Positions 54,686 to 63,834 are shown, counted from the stretch's first letter. The stretch: DNA of 64,000 bases from Lactobacillus sp. ESL0700 (GCF_029392095.1 NZ_CP113930.1:124001-188000), one strand, 5' to 3'. Notes: generated by a model not told the origin, from the sequence alone. Made by a program: numbers and translations.

Positions 54686-55342
54686 TTAGAATTTAGTTTC
54701 AAGAATGTCATCTTCTGGGCGGTGTTCTTGAATACGTAAGACTTGCCACGGGAAGACTTCAACTGGTTCTGCTACTTCGATTTCTAGTTTGTTATCTTCA
54801 TAAGCGAACTTTAAATCAACGCGTTTTTCAATCCATTCAACCCGGTTGGGTTCATGAGTTAAACCAGTAACGGTAATTTTAGCAGGAAGCGGCTTTTTAA
54901 CGAAAACATATTTCTGGTAATGCATGTGGCGGTTTTGCAGGACAAAACTCTCGCCGTCAGCAGCAAGATTGCAAGGCTCGCTTTCATTAAAAGCATGGCC
55001 AAACATGTGCATCCAGTCGTTGATTGGCGCTAACAGTTGTTGACTCTCGTCGGTTAGCTCGCCGTTTTCATCGACCGCTAAATCAATAATCGTCGCTTTA
55101 CCAGCTTTACGTTGTGTCACCATTTCGTTAATTACGTTATCTGGGGTATAGCTTTGTCCGGACTGCTCGTTAATTAAAGCGATGGTGTACTTAGTGCAGG
55201 CAGCTTGAAAGGCAGTCTGGTCACCATTAGTTGAGACAGCGCGGGCGCCAATATCCCGAGCAGTTTTAACAAGTAAGTCAGCATTGGCTTTTTTAGTGTC
55301 AGATAGTTTAAAATTTAAGACAATTGCAAAATCAGGATTCAT
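54686..55342 (-). CDS. Unknown 218-aa protein (alpha-L-fucosidase C-terminal-like region)
   Basis: No signal peptide or membrane segment. The N-terminal half (FAIVLNFKLSDTKKANADLL, STNGDQTAFQAAC) suggests an alpha/beta fold; the C-terminal half is all-beta (KITVTGLTHEPNRVEW, EVAEPVEVFPWQVLRIQEHR), resembling the C-terminal domain of GH29 alpha-L-fucosidases. The catalytic barrel is missing, so enzyme activity is doubtful. ATG 55342 with AAGGAGAG upstream; a TTG at 55345 is adjacent. Function not assigned. Confidence 0.65.
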   Translation of the reverse strand: MNPDFAIVLNFKLSDTKKANADLLVKTARDIGARAVSTNGDQTAFQAACTKYTIALINEQSGQSYTPDNVINEMVTQRKAGKATIIDLAVDENGELTDESQQLLAPINDWMHMFGHAFNESEPCNLAADGESFVLQNRHMHYQKYVFVKKPLPAKITVTGLTHEPNRVEWIEKRVDLKFAYEDNKLEIEVAEPVEVFPWQVLRIQEHRPEDDILETKF

Positions 55343-55403
55343 CAAATCTCTCCTTAGATATAATAATATTAAGTTTAACTCTAAAAGGAGGAAAATACGA
55401 AAA

Positions 55404-56171
55404 ATGAAAATTATTATTTCCCCAGCAATGAAGATGAAAGTTGACCGTGAAGCCTTTAAGGTAAGGTCAACGCCGCAGTTCTTACCGCAGGCTGAGCAAT
55501 TAGCAGATTATTTAAAAGGTTGTGACTTATCGCAGTTAAAGGCTATTTGGCAAGCAAGCGAGCGAACAGCTAAGGAAGGTCAGAGCCAGCTTGCCCAACT
55601 TGATTTAACGCAGACCAGCAATTTAACGCCGGCGGTTATTTCTTATTCCGGCATTCAGTACCAATACATGGCCGCAGACTTGTTTACTGCACCAGCGCTT
55701 GATTACTTACAGGACAAGGTGCGGATTTTGTCTGGCCTATATGGTGTCTTACGTCCGTTTGACGGCGTCTGGCCATATCGCTTGGAGATGAAGAACAAGG
55801 TTACCGGCTTTAAAGAACCAAATTTATATCGCTTCTGGGGTTCAACAATTGCGGATAATTTATTTAATGACGAATCGGTTCTGATTAACTTGGCGTCCAA
55901 GGAATATTCCAAGAATATCAGTCCGTATTTATCGGCCAAGCGGCGCATGATTAATATTGATTTTCAAGAATACAAGAACGGCCAATGGAAGACTGTTGGC
56001 GTGCATGCCAAGATGGCGCGGGGAGAAATGACGCGCTTTATTGCGGAAAATCAGCTGGCTAAGCCCGAAGAATTGCAGAATTTTAATGATTTTGGCTTTC
56101 AATTTATGCCCGAAGAAAGCACCGCCGATACCTATGTCTTTCGCACCGAATTTGACTTTAAGAGACGATAA
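55404..56171 (+). CDS. yaaA: Peroxide stress protein YaaA (DUF328)
   Basis: 255-aa cytosolic protein. Starts MKIIISPAMKMKVDREAF and contains RILSGLYGVLRPFDGVWPYR, YRFWGSTIADN and KMARGEMTRFI, the conserved blocks of YaaA. In E. coli it protects from H2O2 by lowering free iron. RBS AAAGGAGGAAAATA. The frame is open upstream to 55284, overlapping the divergent gene, but there is no start signal there. Confidence 0.92.
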   Translation: MKIIISPAMKMKVDREAFKVRSTPQFLPQAEQLADYLKGCDLSQLKAIWQASERTAKEGQSQLAQLDLTQTSNLTPAVISYSGIQYQYMAADLFTAPALDYLQDKVRILSGLYGVLRPFDGVWPYRLEMKNKVTGFKEPNLYRFWGSTIADNLFNDESVLINLASKEYSKNISPYLSAKRRMINIDFQEYKNGQWKTVGVHAKMARGEMTRFIAENQLAKPEELQNFNDFGFQFMPEESTADTYVFRTEFDFKRR

Positions 56172-56232
56172 AAATGTGTCAACTGTTCCAACTAATAGTA
56201 AAATATACCTATTGAAAAAGTGAGGTTTAAGT

Positions 56233-56835
56233 ATGGAAATTGTTTTTGTTCGTCACGGTCAAACTGATTTAAATAAAACGGGTTGTATTCAGGGGTCGCG
56301 TTTTGATCATGACCTAAATGAGACTGGTCGCGCTTATGCCGAAAAGGCTGCCGCTAATTTTGACCCGTCAAGTTTTGATGTTGTGTTTTCTAGTCCAATG
56401 AAACGCGCACTGGAAACGGCGCGGATTTTTACTAAAGGACAAAAAGAAATTAAAATTGATAACCGGTTGATTGAGTTTAACTTTGGCGAGTGGGACGGTC
56501 AGCTATTAACAGAGTTGGGCCAAAAATATCCCGATGCGATTGATCCTTGGGGCAAGGCCAATGCCAACTACATTAAGTACGCTCCACATGGCGAGAGCAA
56601 CGAGGAGTTAAATGAGCGTTGCGGACAATTTTTAGATGATATTACCCAAAATTATGCTGGTAAAAAAGTTTTGGTAGTTTGTCATGGTACATTAATTCGG
56701 ATGATGTTTGCCCATTACTTTACTAATGGTGATTTTAACTATTTTGACACGATGAAGAATTGTGCTTTAGCAAAAATTTCGTACCGCGATCACACGCCGC
56801 GAATTAACTATTATAACCAAGTGTTAGCGTTTTAA
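56233..56835 (+). CDS. Histidine phosphatase family protein
   Basis: 200-aa phosphoglycerate mutase-like enzyme with RHGQTD at residues 7-12, SSPMKRALETARIF, and CHGTLIRMMFA. Phosphatase rather than glycolytic mutase is likely. It is the second family member here, about 30% alike by eye to the 28495 protein. RBS GAGGTTTAAGT. Confidence 0.87.
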   Translation: MEIVFVRHGQTDLNKTGCIQGSRFDHDLNETGRAYAEKAAANFDPSSFDVVFSSPMKRALETARIFTKGQKEIKIDNRLIEFNFGEWDGQLLTELGQKYPDAIDPWGKANANYIKYAPHGESNEELNERCGQFLDDITQNYAGKKVLVVCHGTLIRMMFAHYFTNGDFNYFDTMKNCALAKISYRDHTPRINYYNQVLAF

Positions 56836-56844
56836 TAAATGATG

Positions 56845-56871
56845 AAAGATTCCTCGTGAATCTTTTTTTGT
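56845..56871 (+). terminator. Terminator
   Basis: AAAGATTC/GAATCTTT stem with T-run. Confidence 0.75.
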
Positions 56872-56882
56872 TGGCATAATAT

Positions 56883-56936
56883 TTGACTATACAAGTTAGC
56901 TAATGATATTATTTTACAAAAGTGACACGGTGTCAC
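56883..56936 (+). promoter_or_regulatory. hrt promoter and HrtR-type palindromic operator
   Basis: TTGACT (56883-56888), 18-nt spacer, TATTAT (56907-56912). GTGACACGGTGTCAC (56922-56936) is a perfect 15-nt palindrome around a central G, matching the ATGACACAGTGTCAT site of Lactococcus HrtR at 12 of 15 positions. Confidence 0.85.
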
Positions 56937-56963
56937 CCCTGTATAGAAAAGGGTGGTAGCAGA

Positions 56964-57485
56964 ATGGTCAAGGCAACTTTTATTAACTTGCCGCAGGTAA
57001 AGAGGGACCTCATCACGCAGGCTCTACTGAACGAGTTTAGTCATTATCCGCTCCAAAAGGCGCAGGTGGCAAGAATTGTTAAAGAAGCGCAAATTGCGCG
57101 TGGGGCCTTTTATAAGTATTTTACGGATTTGCTTGATGCTTATAGTTATCTATATGGCGTGGCAATGCGAGAAATTCACGCCGATATTAAGGTTACACCT
57201 GAGTTTGAACCGCAGATTTTTTATCTAAATGTGGTCAACTTTGTCGAAAAAACGCACGCTAGTAAGTATGCACTTTTAATTAAAATGCATGTCCTGTATA
57301 ACGAGAGCTTGCTAGCTAAGCCCGGCCAAAGTGCCAGTCAAGCAGATTTAAGTCCGCAAAACTGGAGCGCGATGGTCTTGAGCCACGCGTCAATCCGGGC
57401 TGTACTCACGAATCCAAGCCAAAAAGACGAGATTTTACTTCGCTTTAAGGCGAGTTTAGAACTATTACAAAAGAGGTCAAATTAA
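56964..57485 (+). CDS. hrtR: TetR-family heme-responsive repressor (HrtR-like)
   Basis: 173-aa TetR/AcrR regulator. The HTH is ALLNEFSHYPLQKAQVARIV followed by AQIARGAFYKYFTDLLDAYS. In Lactococcus, HrtR binds heme and leaves its operator, opening hrtRBA. The same order (R, B, A) and operator are found here. The start at 56964 has GGGTGG upstream; an open frame to 56922 overlaps the operator. TAATG overlap with the permease. Confidence 0.85.
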   Translation: MVKATFINLPQVKRDLITQALLNEFSHYPLQKAQVARIVKEAQIARGAFYKYFTDLLDAYSYLYGVAMREIHADIKVTPEFEPQIFYLNVVNFVEKTHASKYALLIKMHVLYNESLLAKPGQSASQADLSPQNWSAMVLSHASIRAVLTNPSQKDEILLRFKASLELLQKRSN

Positions 57486-58546
57486 TGTTTTTAGCAATTA
57501 AAGAAATTAAACGGGAAAAATTGCGTTACGGCCTAATTGTGTTGATGATTTTTTTAATTAGTTATCTGATTTTTATTTTATCGTCATTATCAATTGGTTT
57601 AGCCAGTGAAAATACGCAGGCATTGAAGTCATGGGACGCACAAGCAGTGGTCTTGAATAAAAATGCCAATGTCAGTATGAACCAGTCGGTCTTGACCAAG
57701 TCCGACTTGAAAAAGGCTACGATTGGTAAGGACGAGGCACTGGTTGGGCAAACAGCGGTGGTTGTGAAAAATAAAAAGCGGCCACAGATTTCCGCACAAT
57801 TTATTGGCCTTAAAAAGTCACAGTTTATCTATGATGCCCAAGAGATAATTGCCGGTCGCAAAGCTAAAACCAAAAAGGAAGTAGTTGCTGACCAAGCCTT
57901 TAAGATTAAGGGCTACAAGCTTGGTGACAAGTTAGAACTAAACGGCTCTAAACAAAAATATACGATAGTAGGTTTTGCTAAGAATGCCAAAATTAATATC
58001 GCGCCGATTGTTTATGGCTCGCTTAGTGCTTGGAAATTACTTCGCCAGGGGATGCCTGACATGCAGGCATCGGCAATTATTTCACGTAATGCCAATTACA
58101 AGTATCATTATGACCAAAGCAAGACTTATCCGATTAAAACATTTATTAATAAATTGCCGGGTTACACTGCTCAAAACATGACTTTTGAATTAATGATCGG
58201 CTTTCTATTCGTAATTTCTCTAATTATTATTGCTGTCTTTATGTATATTTTAACGATGCAAAAGATGCACAACTTCGCGGTTATGCGTGCCCAAGGGATT
58301 CCTAGTGGCACCTTAGTTAGAGCAACCGTTAGTCAAGCAATTATTCTAGTTGTTGTTGGGGTAATAATTGGCTTGTTAGCAATGATCTTGACTGCTAAAG
58401 CCTTGCCAGCCGCCGTACCGATGAGTTTTACTCCGGTAATTATGCTGAGTGGTGCTGGTGGCATGCTATTAACGGGAATTATCGGCAGCTTAATTCCAAT
58501 TAGATCAATTTTGAAAGTAGATCCAGCAAAGGCAATAGGTGAATAA
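57485..58546 (+). CDS. hrtB: Heme efflux ABC permease HrtB
   Basis: 353-aa FtsX-type permease with four membrane helices (one at residues ~17-39, three after ~235) and an extracytoplasmic domain between, the HrtB/MacB architecture. The C-terminal block MQKMHNFAVMRAQGIPSGTL is typical. It exports heme when intracellular heme is toxic. Confidence 0.88.
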   Translation: MFLAIKEIKREKLRYGLIVLMIFLISYLIFILSSLSIGLASENTQALKSWDAQAVVLNKNANVSMNQSVLTKSDLKKATIGKDEALVGQTAVVVKNKKRPQISAQFIGLKKSQFIYDAQEIIAGRKAKTKKEVVADQAFKIKGYKLGDKLELNGSKQKYTIVGFAKNAKINIAPIVYGSLSAWKLLRQGMPDMQASAIISRNANYKYHYDQSKTYPIKTFINKLPGYTAQNMTFELMIGFLFVISLIIIAVFMYILTMQKMHNFAVMRAQGIPSGTLVRATVSQAIILVVVGVIIGLLAMILTAKALPAAVPMSFTPVIMLSGAGGMLLTGIIGSLIPIRSILKVDPAKAIGE

Positions 58547-58547
58547 G

Positions 58548-59222
58548 ATGGCAGTCATTGAATTAAAGAACGTCCAAAAAGTTTATGGTAAGGGTGCTGC
58601 CGAAGTTAAGGCACTTAAAAATATTAATTTTACGGCTAATAAAGGTGAAGTTGTCCTCATTATGGGGCCATCTGGTGCTGGTAAAAGTACCTTCTTAACC
58701 ATCGCTGGTTCATTGCAGAAGCCAACATCTGGTCAAGTTTTAATCGATGGCAAGGATATTGCGAATTTGACAACTAAGCAGAGTAACCACTTACGACTTA
58801 ATCAAATTGGCTTTGTCTTGCAAGCCTATAACCTAGTGCCATTTTTAACAGTTAAGGAACAATTTGAATTAGTTGACCGAGTAAAAAAGCAGGGCAACAT
58901 TGATCACGCAACCTTGACCAAATTATTAGGTCAGTTAGGAATTACTGCTTTGGTTAATAAGTACCCCGGTGAATTATCCGGTGGTCAGCAGCAGCGCGCT
59001 GCAATCGCGCGGGCTCTGTATGCCAATCCAGAAATCTTGCTGGCAGATGAACCAACGGCATCCTTAGATAGTAAGAATGTTGATGAGGTTGGTCAATTAT
59101 TTAAAAATTTGGCGAAGAATTATGCTAAAGCTGTTCTATTAGTAACTCATGATCCGCGTTTGGAACAATATGCCGATCATATTTACGAAATGATGGATGG
59201 CGAAATGACGCAAACAAAATAA
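58548..59222 (+). CDS. hrtA: Heme efflux ABC ATPase HrtA
   Basis: 224-aa LolD/MacB-type ATPase: Walker A GPSGAGKST, signature LSGGQQQR, Walker B ILLADEPTASLD. ATG 58548 is used; a GTG at 58539 overlaps the preceding stop. It pairs with HrtB. A terminator follows at 59255. Confidence 0.9.
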   Translation: MAVIELKNVQKVYGKGAAEVKALKNINFTANKGEVVLIMGPSGAGKSTFLTIAGSLQKPTSGQVLIDGKDIANLTTKQSNHLRLNQIGFVLQAYNLVPFLTVKEQFELVDRVKKQGNIDHATLTKLLGQLGITALVNKYPGELSGGQQQRAAIARALYANPEILLADEPTASLDSKNVDEVGQLFKNLAKNYAKAVLLVTHDPRLEQYADHIYEMMDGEMTQTK

Positions 59223-59254
59223 AAAATAGCTACTATTTTAATATTTAGCGGAAG

Positions 59255-59294
59255 TACACAATGCTTTAATTAATAAAGGATTGTGTATTTTTTC
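59255..59294 (+). terminator. Terminator after hrt operon
   Basis: TACACAATgCTTTA/TAAAGgATTGTGTA stem with T-run. Confidence 0.75.
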
Positions 59295-59298
59295 GCCC

Positions 59299-59640
59299 AA
59301 AAAAGCATGAAGATATTTAATAAATTGCTTATTAATAATTTTGTCTTTTATTTATCTTTTAGAAAGCGATTTCTCCTTGACAAAGGACTTTCAAATTTAC
59401 TATTCTAGGTGTTAGATAATTACTTTGTTATTTTTAATGTGATAAAAAAACGAGCTGGCTTTAAACGGTATTTTAAGGCTAACGTTGAAAATGTTGCTGC
59501 TATTGAGAGAAATTGAATACTTAATAGTTATAAAATAACAAGCAATTTGTAATTGAATATGTATCAAAGTGTTATGTAATTATGCATTTATTTAGTTAAG
59601 TATTAATAATTATATTTAAGTAGATAGGCAGCTAATTTGT
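59299..59640. other. Gene-poor stretch with promoter-like signal and ORF scrap
   Basis: No gene is supported. TTGACA at 59377-59382 with TACTAT or TATTCT at the right distance looks like a promoter. Downstream is a 25-codon scrap (GTG 59439 to TGA 59514; VIKKRAGFKRYFKANVEN) without a ribosome binding site, perhaps the relic of a lost gene. The rest is A/T-rich. Confidence 0.3.
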
Positions 59641-59653
59641 AATGAGGTAAGAA

Positions 59654-59884
59654 ATGAACGAAGTACCAACAGATAAATCAATTGTGTTAGCAACAGATTA
59701 TCAAAATCAAAGCATCAATATTAAGTTTTCGGATGATCTAACAGATGATCGCGAGCGCGGTTATATTTTATCGGCAGCTTTCTTTTCCTTTTGTGCTTCT
59801 CAAGGGTTAAGCAAGTCCGAAGTTAGTGAGATGGTTTCATCATCTTACGATCAATTTTTGGAAAGTAATAACAATAATAATTAG
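59654..59884 (+). CDS. Small unknown protein
   Basis: 76 aa, acidic, cytosolic, ending in a run of Asn. SDDLTDDRERGYILSAAFFS and CASQGLSKSEVSEMVSSSYD suggest a small helical domain. GAGGTAAG precedes the ATG. It is followed by a TetR gene and may be co-transcribed with it. No family recognised. Confidence 0.6.
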   Translation: MNEVPTDKSIVLATDYQNQSINIKFSDDLTDDRERGYILSAAFFSFCASQGLSKSEVSEMVSSSYDQFLESNNNNN

Positions 59885-59974
59885 TCGGCAACTGATTAGC
59901 ACTGCTAATTAATTGACCAGCAGATCGCAAGCATTCGAATGTACAATTACGAAAGTTAGTTAAGGGAAAACCGA

Positions 59975-60616
59975 ATGGCGAGAAGAAAAGAAATAGGTAG
60001 AGAAAAAATTTTAAACGTTGCTTATAAAATGGTGATGAGAGATGGCGTTGAATGTCTGACTGCACGTAATATTGCCAAAGAAGGACATTTTTCGACGCAA
60101 CCCCTATATCTTGAATTTAGCAGTATGGATGAGCTTCGGGATGAAGTTTTAGATAAAATTGCGGAGAATTTAAAAGGTAATGTTTTGCAAAAAGAATATA
60201 CAGGTAAACCCCTAATTGATATGGATTTATCTTATATTGATTATGCAAAAGAACACGAAAATCTGTTTCGAGCAATGTTTGTGGATGGTAAGTTAGGCAG
60301 CAAGCGTATTTCTAATACGTTAATTGATTTTGGTATCCAAAAGTTTAACGAGGAATATGAAGATACTGATTATAGTGAAGAAAAAATCATGAATATTGTT
60401 GTGGCAAATTGGATCACTACAATCGGCATTGCTTCACTAATTATTAATGAAATTGCGACTTTTTCGGAAACGCAGATTATTAACGTGTTGACGGCGCAAA
60501 TTAATGATGCGATTTTAAATGATTGGCTCAGTAAGAACAAGAAGATACCGCTGTTTGATGTGAAAGACTATAAAAAGCAAAAAAACGCGATCGATGAAAA
60601 CACGATCGATGAGTAA
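59975..60616 (+). CDS. TetR-family transcriptional regulator
   Basis: 213 aa. The TetR HTH lies at residues ~8-55 (KILNVAYKMVMRDGVECLTA, RNIAKEGHFSTQPLYLEF); the effector domain is not assignable. It is transcribed towards the two flavin reductase genes, which it probably controls; a quinone or electrophile ligand is a guess. RBS AAGGGA. Confidence 0.85.
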   Translation: MARRKEIGREKILNVAYKMVMRDGVECLTARNIAKEGHFSTQPLYLEFSSMDELRDEVLDKIAENLKGNVLQKEYTGKPLIDMDLSYIDYAKEHENLFRAMFVDGKLGSKRISNTLIDFGIQKFNEEYEDTDYSEEKIMNIVVANWITTIGIASLIINEIATFSETQIINVLTAQINDAILNDWLSKNKKIPLFDVKDYKKQKNAIDENTIDE

Positions 60617-60744
60617 GATTATTAGGTGCAAAATTAGAGTGTTTATTTAATTTATGTAAAAACATGAAAGCAGAGTTATGTTCAAAAAATTGTATATAGG
60701 TTATAATAATCTGTAGAAATTAGTTTTTTGAAAGGTGGGTTTTT

Positions 60745-61284
60745 ATGAAAATCCTTGCATTATCTGGCTCAAATGCCAATAATTCGTTTAATGAAGCTTT
60801 GCTTAAGTTTATCTCTAAGCACTTCGCCGACAGATATGATTTTAAACTGGCAACAGTTAAGGGGTTACCAATGTTTAAAGAGGGTGAAGATGCACCCGAA
60901 TCAGTTACTGCTTTAAGTAAAGAAATTGAAGCTGCTGATTTAGTATTGATTGGTTCACCTGAACAACAACACTCAGTAACAAGTGCCTTGAGTAGTGCTC
61001 TTGAATGGTTATCAAGCACTTCTCACCCATTTAAGAACAAGCCAGTTGTTATGGTATCAACTTCACCAATGCCACAAGGTGCTTCACGTTCACAAAGTCG
61101 TTTAAGAAGCTTGTTAATGGCTCCTGGCTTTGGTGCAGATGTTTTTGCTGGTGATGAATTCATGATGGGCAACGGTCCTAGTCAATTTGATGATAACGGT
61201 GACCTGACTGATGAAGGTACTGTTAAATTCTTAGGTCAATTCTTTGACGAAGTTGACGAATGGTACGCACAAGTTACTAAGTAA
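60745..61284 (+). CDS. NADPH-dependent FMN reductase-like protein (first)
   Basis: 179-aa flavodoxin-fold protein. [20 protein letters not shown] is the FMN phosphate loop, and [20 protein letters not shown] the isoalloxazine loop. The family reduces quinones, azo dyes or flavins. The canonical PEY at the second loop is PEQ here. RBS GAAAGGTGGG; TATAAT near 60704. Confidence 0.85.
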   Translation: MKILALSGSNANNSFNEALLKFISKHFADRYDFKLATVKGLPMFKEGEDAPESVTALSKEIEAADLVLIGSPEQQHSVTSALSSALEWLSSTSHPFKNKPVVMVSTSPMPQGASRSQSRLRSLLMAPGFGADVFAGDEFMMGNGPSQFDDNGDLTDEGTVKFLGQFFDEVDEWYAQVTK

Positions 61285-61296
61285 GGAGGACCAAGA

Positions 61297-61845
61297 ATGA
61301 AAATTTTATCAATCGTTGGTACAAACGCAGATTTTTCATATAACCGCTTTTTAGCACAATTTATCGCTAAGCGTTACGCTGACAAGGCTGATATCGAAGT
61401 AAAAGAAATCGATAAGTTAACACCTTTCTGCAGAACGCAAATGGCTGATGACACAATTAAAGCTTGGATTGAAGACATTAAAGCTGCTGATGGTATTGTA
61501 ATTACCACGCCAGAATATGACCACACTATTCCTGCACCATTAAAGAGTGCTTTAGAATGGTTAGGTTCACATGCTGGTCCTAACGTTATGAAGAACAAGC
61601 CAGTTGCTATTGCTGGTGCTTCATACGGTAGTCAAGGTTCAGGTCGTGCTCAAGAAGATATGCGTGAAATTTTACTTTCACCAGATATGAGTGCTAATGT
61701 TTTGCCAGGTAACGAAGTTTTAATCGGCGGTGCCGCAGGTAAATTTAATAAAGAAACTGGCGAATTAACTGATGAAGCTACTATTAAATCATTAGATGGT
61801 ATGATGGATAACTTCTTCAATTTTGTTAAGCAAGCAACTAAATAA
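61297..61845 (+). CDS. NADPH-dependent FMN reductase-like protein (second)
   Basis: 182-aa paralogue of its neighbour, 12 nt downstream. KILSIVGTNADFSYNRFLAQ and TTPEYDHTIPAPLKSALEWL carry the full TPEYDxxxP signature of the family. The pair may form a heterodimer, as in some quinone-reductase pairs of lactobacilli that make H2O2 (HPOR-type systems); that is inference. Codon use (many GGT, GCT, CCA) suggests high expression. Confidence 0.87.
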   Translation: MKILSIVGTNADFSYNRFLAQFIAKRYADKADIEVKEIDKLTPFCRTQMADDTIKAWIEDIKAADGIVITTPEYDHTIPAPLKSALEWLGSHAGPNVMKNKPVAIAGASYGSQGSGRAQEDMREILLSPDMSANVLPGNEVLIGGAAGKFNKETGELTDEATIKSLDGMMDNFFNFVKQATK

Positions 61846-61873
61846 AGTTTTGCTAGAATGCTTGGCATAGAGT

Positions 61874-61912
61874 AAAATAACCGGATAGGAGTACTATCCG
61901 GTTATTTTTATG
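61874..61912 (+). terminator. Terminator
   Basis: Perfect 15-bp stem AAAATAACCGGATAG/CTATCCGGTTATTTT. Confidence 0.85.
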
Positions 61913-61929
61913 CTAGAAAGTGTATTTAC

Positions 61930-62721
61930 ATGTCTGATCCTGTAGTTTTACCAGTGTCATCTGTTCGCAATCCCCGAGATTTAGGCGGTTATCGCGGCTT
62001 TGAAAATCGTAAAATAAAAAAGCACCGTTTGCTTAGAACTGGCAATATTAGTAAAGTTACGGTACAAGACCAACAGTTTTTGCTTGATTATGGCCTGAAA
62101 AAAATCATTGATTTGCGTTCACCAGCAGAGTGCGAAATTAATCCTGATAAAACACTCGCTGGCGTTGAACATTATCAATTGCCATTAGGAGTTGAAGATA
62201 ATACTTCTGGTGGTGGTAGCCATATCGAAGAAAACAAGGCCAAGTATCGCCTGGATCAGTATGCAGGATTAAAAATGATGTGTGCGCGTTATCGTAAGCA
62301 CATTTTAAATAAGAGTAGCCAAGATAGTTTTCATCAAATTTTGCAATTGATTGCTAGCCAAGACCAAGGCGCAATTTTGTATCATTGTTCAGAAGGCAAG
62401 GACAGAACTGGCTTAGTGACGCTGCTGATTTTGCATGTTTTAGGGGTCGACCCTGAAACAATTCGGCAAGATTATTTATATTCAAATTACATGTTAAATG
62501 AATATCGCGCTGTCCGCGATCGTCGGTTTAAACGCAATGGCGAAAACGACAAGTTTCGCGCTAATATGCGTGTTTTGGGCTCAGTCAGCGATGCGTTCTT
62601 GGATACTAGCCTGATTACAATTAATGAAGAATATGGCGGTTTGGACGCTTACCTTGAACAAGCAGTAGGAATTACAGCGCAAGTTCAAGATGATATTAGA
62701 AATAAATATTTGGAAAAGTAG
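61930..62721 (+). CDS. Tyrosine-protein phosphatase (atypical, Y_phosphatase3)
   Basis: 263-aa enzyme with the CX5R loop HCSEGKDRTG (Cys153, Arg159). SSVRNPRDLGGYRG at the N-terminus and RTGNISKVTVQD match the LptA/Y_phosphatase3 group, which acts on phosphotyrosine and phosphoinositides. The ATG has weak SD (AGAAAGTG). ApbE follows 8 nt later. Confidence 0.9.
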   Translation: MSDPVVLPVSSVRNPRDLGGYRGFENRKIKKHRLLRTGNISKVTVQDQQFLLDYGLKKIIDLRSPAECEINPDKTLAGVEHYQLPLGVEDNTSGGGSHIEENKAKYRLDQYAGLKMMCARYRKHILNKSSQDSFHQILQLIASQDQGAILYHCSEGKDRTGLVTLLILHVLGVDPETIRQDYLYSNYMLNEYRAVRDRRFKRNGENDKFRANMRVLGSVSDAFLDTSLITINEEYGGLDAYLEQAVGITAQVQDDIRNKYLEK

Positions 62722-62729
62722 GTATAGCA

Positions 62730-63659
62730 ATGATTGATGATTTAGCATTAGAACAAGCAGTTGGTCAACATCACGCCTTAGGGACGTCAATTACGTTACA
62801 GATTTTTGGCACGCAAGATCAAGACGTCATTAATAAGTCCTTTGACTTAATCGATCATTATGAAGACTTATTGACGGTTAACCGTGATCAATCTGAGGTA
62901 ATGAGTGTTAACCATGCTGCTGGAAAGCACCCAGTGCAAGTATCCAGTGGCACTTACAGCTTGATTAAGTTAGCTGTAAAAGAAAGCCGAGCCAACTTTG
63001 GCTTTAACGCATTGATTGGGCCAGTGGTTAAGCTGTGGGCAATTGGGTTTAAGGGTGCGCACGTGCCAACTGACGCCCAAATTAAAGAAAAAATGAAATT
63101 AATCGACCCGTTCAATGTCGAACTTGACGATAATAATCAATCTGTCTTTTTGACTAAAGAAGGAATGGAACTTGACCTTGGCGGGATTGCCAAGGGCTGG
63201 ATTGCTGACAGAATTCGGGACTTCTGGCATGCTTATGGCGTTAATGCCGGGATTATTAACCTTGGCGGCAACATTCTGCTGGTTGGTGATTCGCCTAAAA
63301 GAGTTAGCGGGCAGTGGTCAGTAGGTGTTCAAGACCCCAAAGAAAAGCGTGGTAAAAATATTACTTCGGTAATGGTACCTAAATGTTCAGCAGTTACTAG
63401 TGGCACGTATGAGCGCTACTTAGTTGTTGATGGGCATAAGTATCACCACTTAATTGACCCGCGGACTGGTTATCCAGTAGAAACTGATTTGGCTGGGGTG
63501 ACTACCTTTACCAAGGATTCAGTTGAAGCCGAAATTGAATGTAAACGACTATTTTTTGCTGGACATCCAATTGAGGGTTGGCATGATGATCCCGATCGTG
63601 TTGGGGCAATTTTTGTTTATAATGACGAACATGTCGAGTATGACAATTTTAATAATTAA
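62730..63659 (+). CDS. apbE: FAD:protein FMN transferase (ApbE)
   Basis: 309-aa flavin transferase that links FMN covalently to Thr/Ser of target proteins. GLGTSITLQIF-type start, GGIAKGWIADRI and TSGTYERY are conserved blocks; the metal-binding HHLIDPRTGYP is complete. No signal peptide or lipobox, so it acts inside the cell. The nearby flavin reductases are not known targets; fumarate reductase-like or extracellular electron transfer flavoproteins are usual ones. Confidence 0.92.
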   Translation: MIDDLALEQAVGQHHALGTSITLQIFGTQDQDVINKSFDLIDHYEDLLTVNRDQSEVMSVNHAAGKHPVQVSSGTYSLIKLAVKESRANFGFNALIGPVVKLWAIGFKGAHVPTDAQIKEKMKLIDPFNVELDDNNQSVFLTKEGMELDLGGIAKGWIADRIRDFWHAYGVNAGIINLGGNILLVGDSPKRVSGQWSVGVQDPKEKRGKNITSVMVPKCSAVTSGTYERYLVVDGHKYHHLIDPRTGYPVETDLAGVTTFTKDSVEAEIECKRLFFAGHPIEGWHDDPDRVGAIFVYNDEHVEYDNFNN

Positions 63660-63662
63660 TTT

Positions 63663-63708
63663 AAACAGCTATCACACAATTTTTACCAATTGTGTAATAG
63701 CTGTTTTT
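63663..63708 (+). terminator. Terminator after apbE
   Basis: AAACAGCTAT..ACACAATT / AATTGTGT..ATAGCTGTTT stem with T-run. Confidence 0.85.
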
Positions 63709-63834
63709 GTATAGCTCTAAGAGTAATTGGATTTTAGAAATTATTCTGGTTCTTTATGTTTCTTGTACATAAATTAACAATATACTTTTAAAAAGTAAGC
63801 ATTAAACTTGCCAAAAATAGTTATTAGTCAGTAA

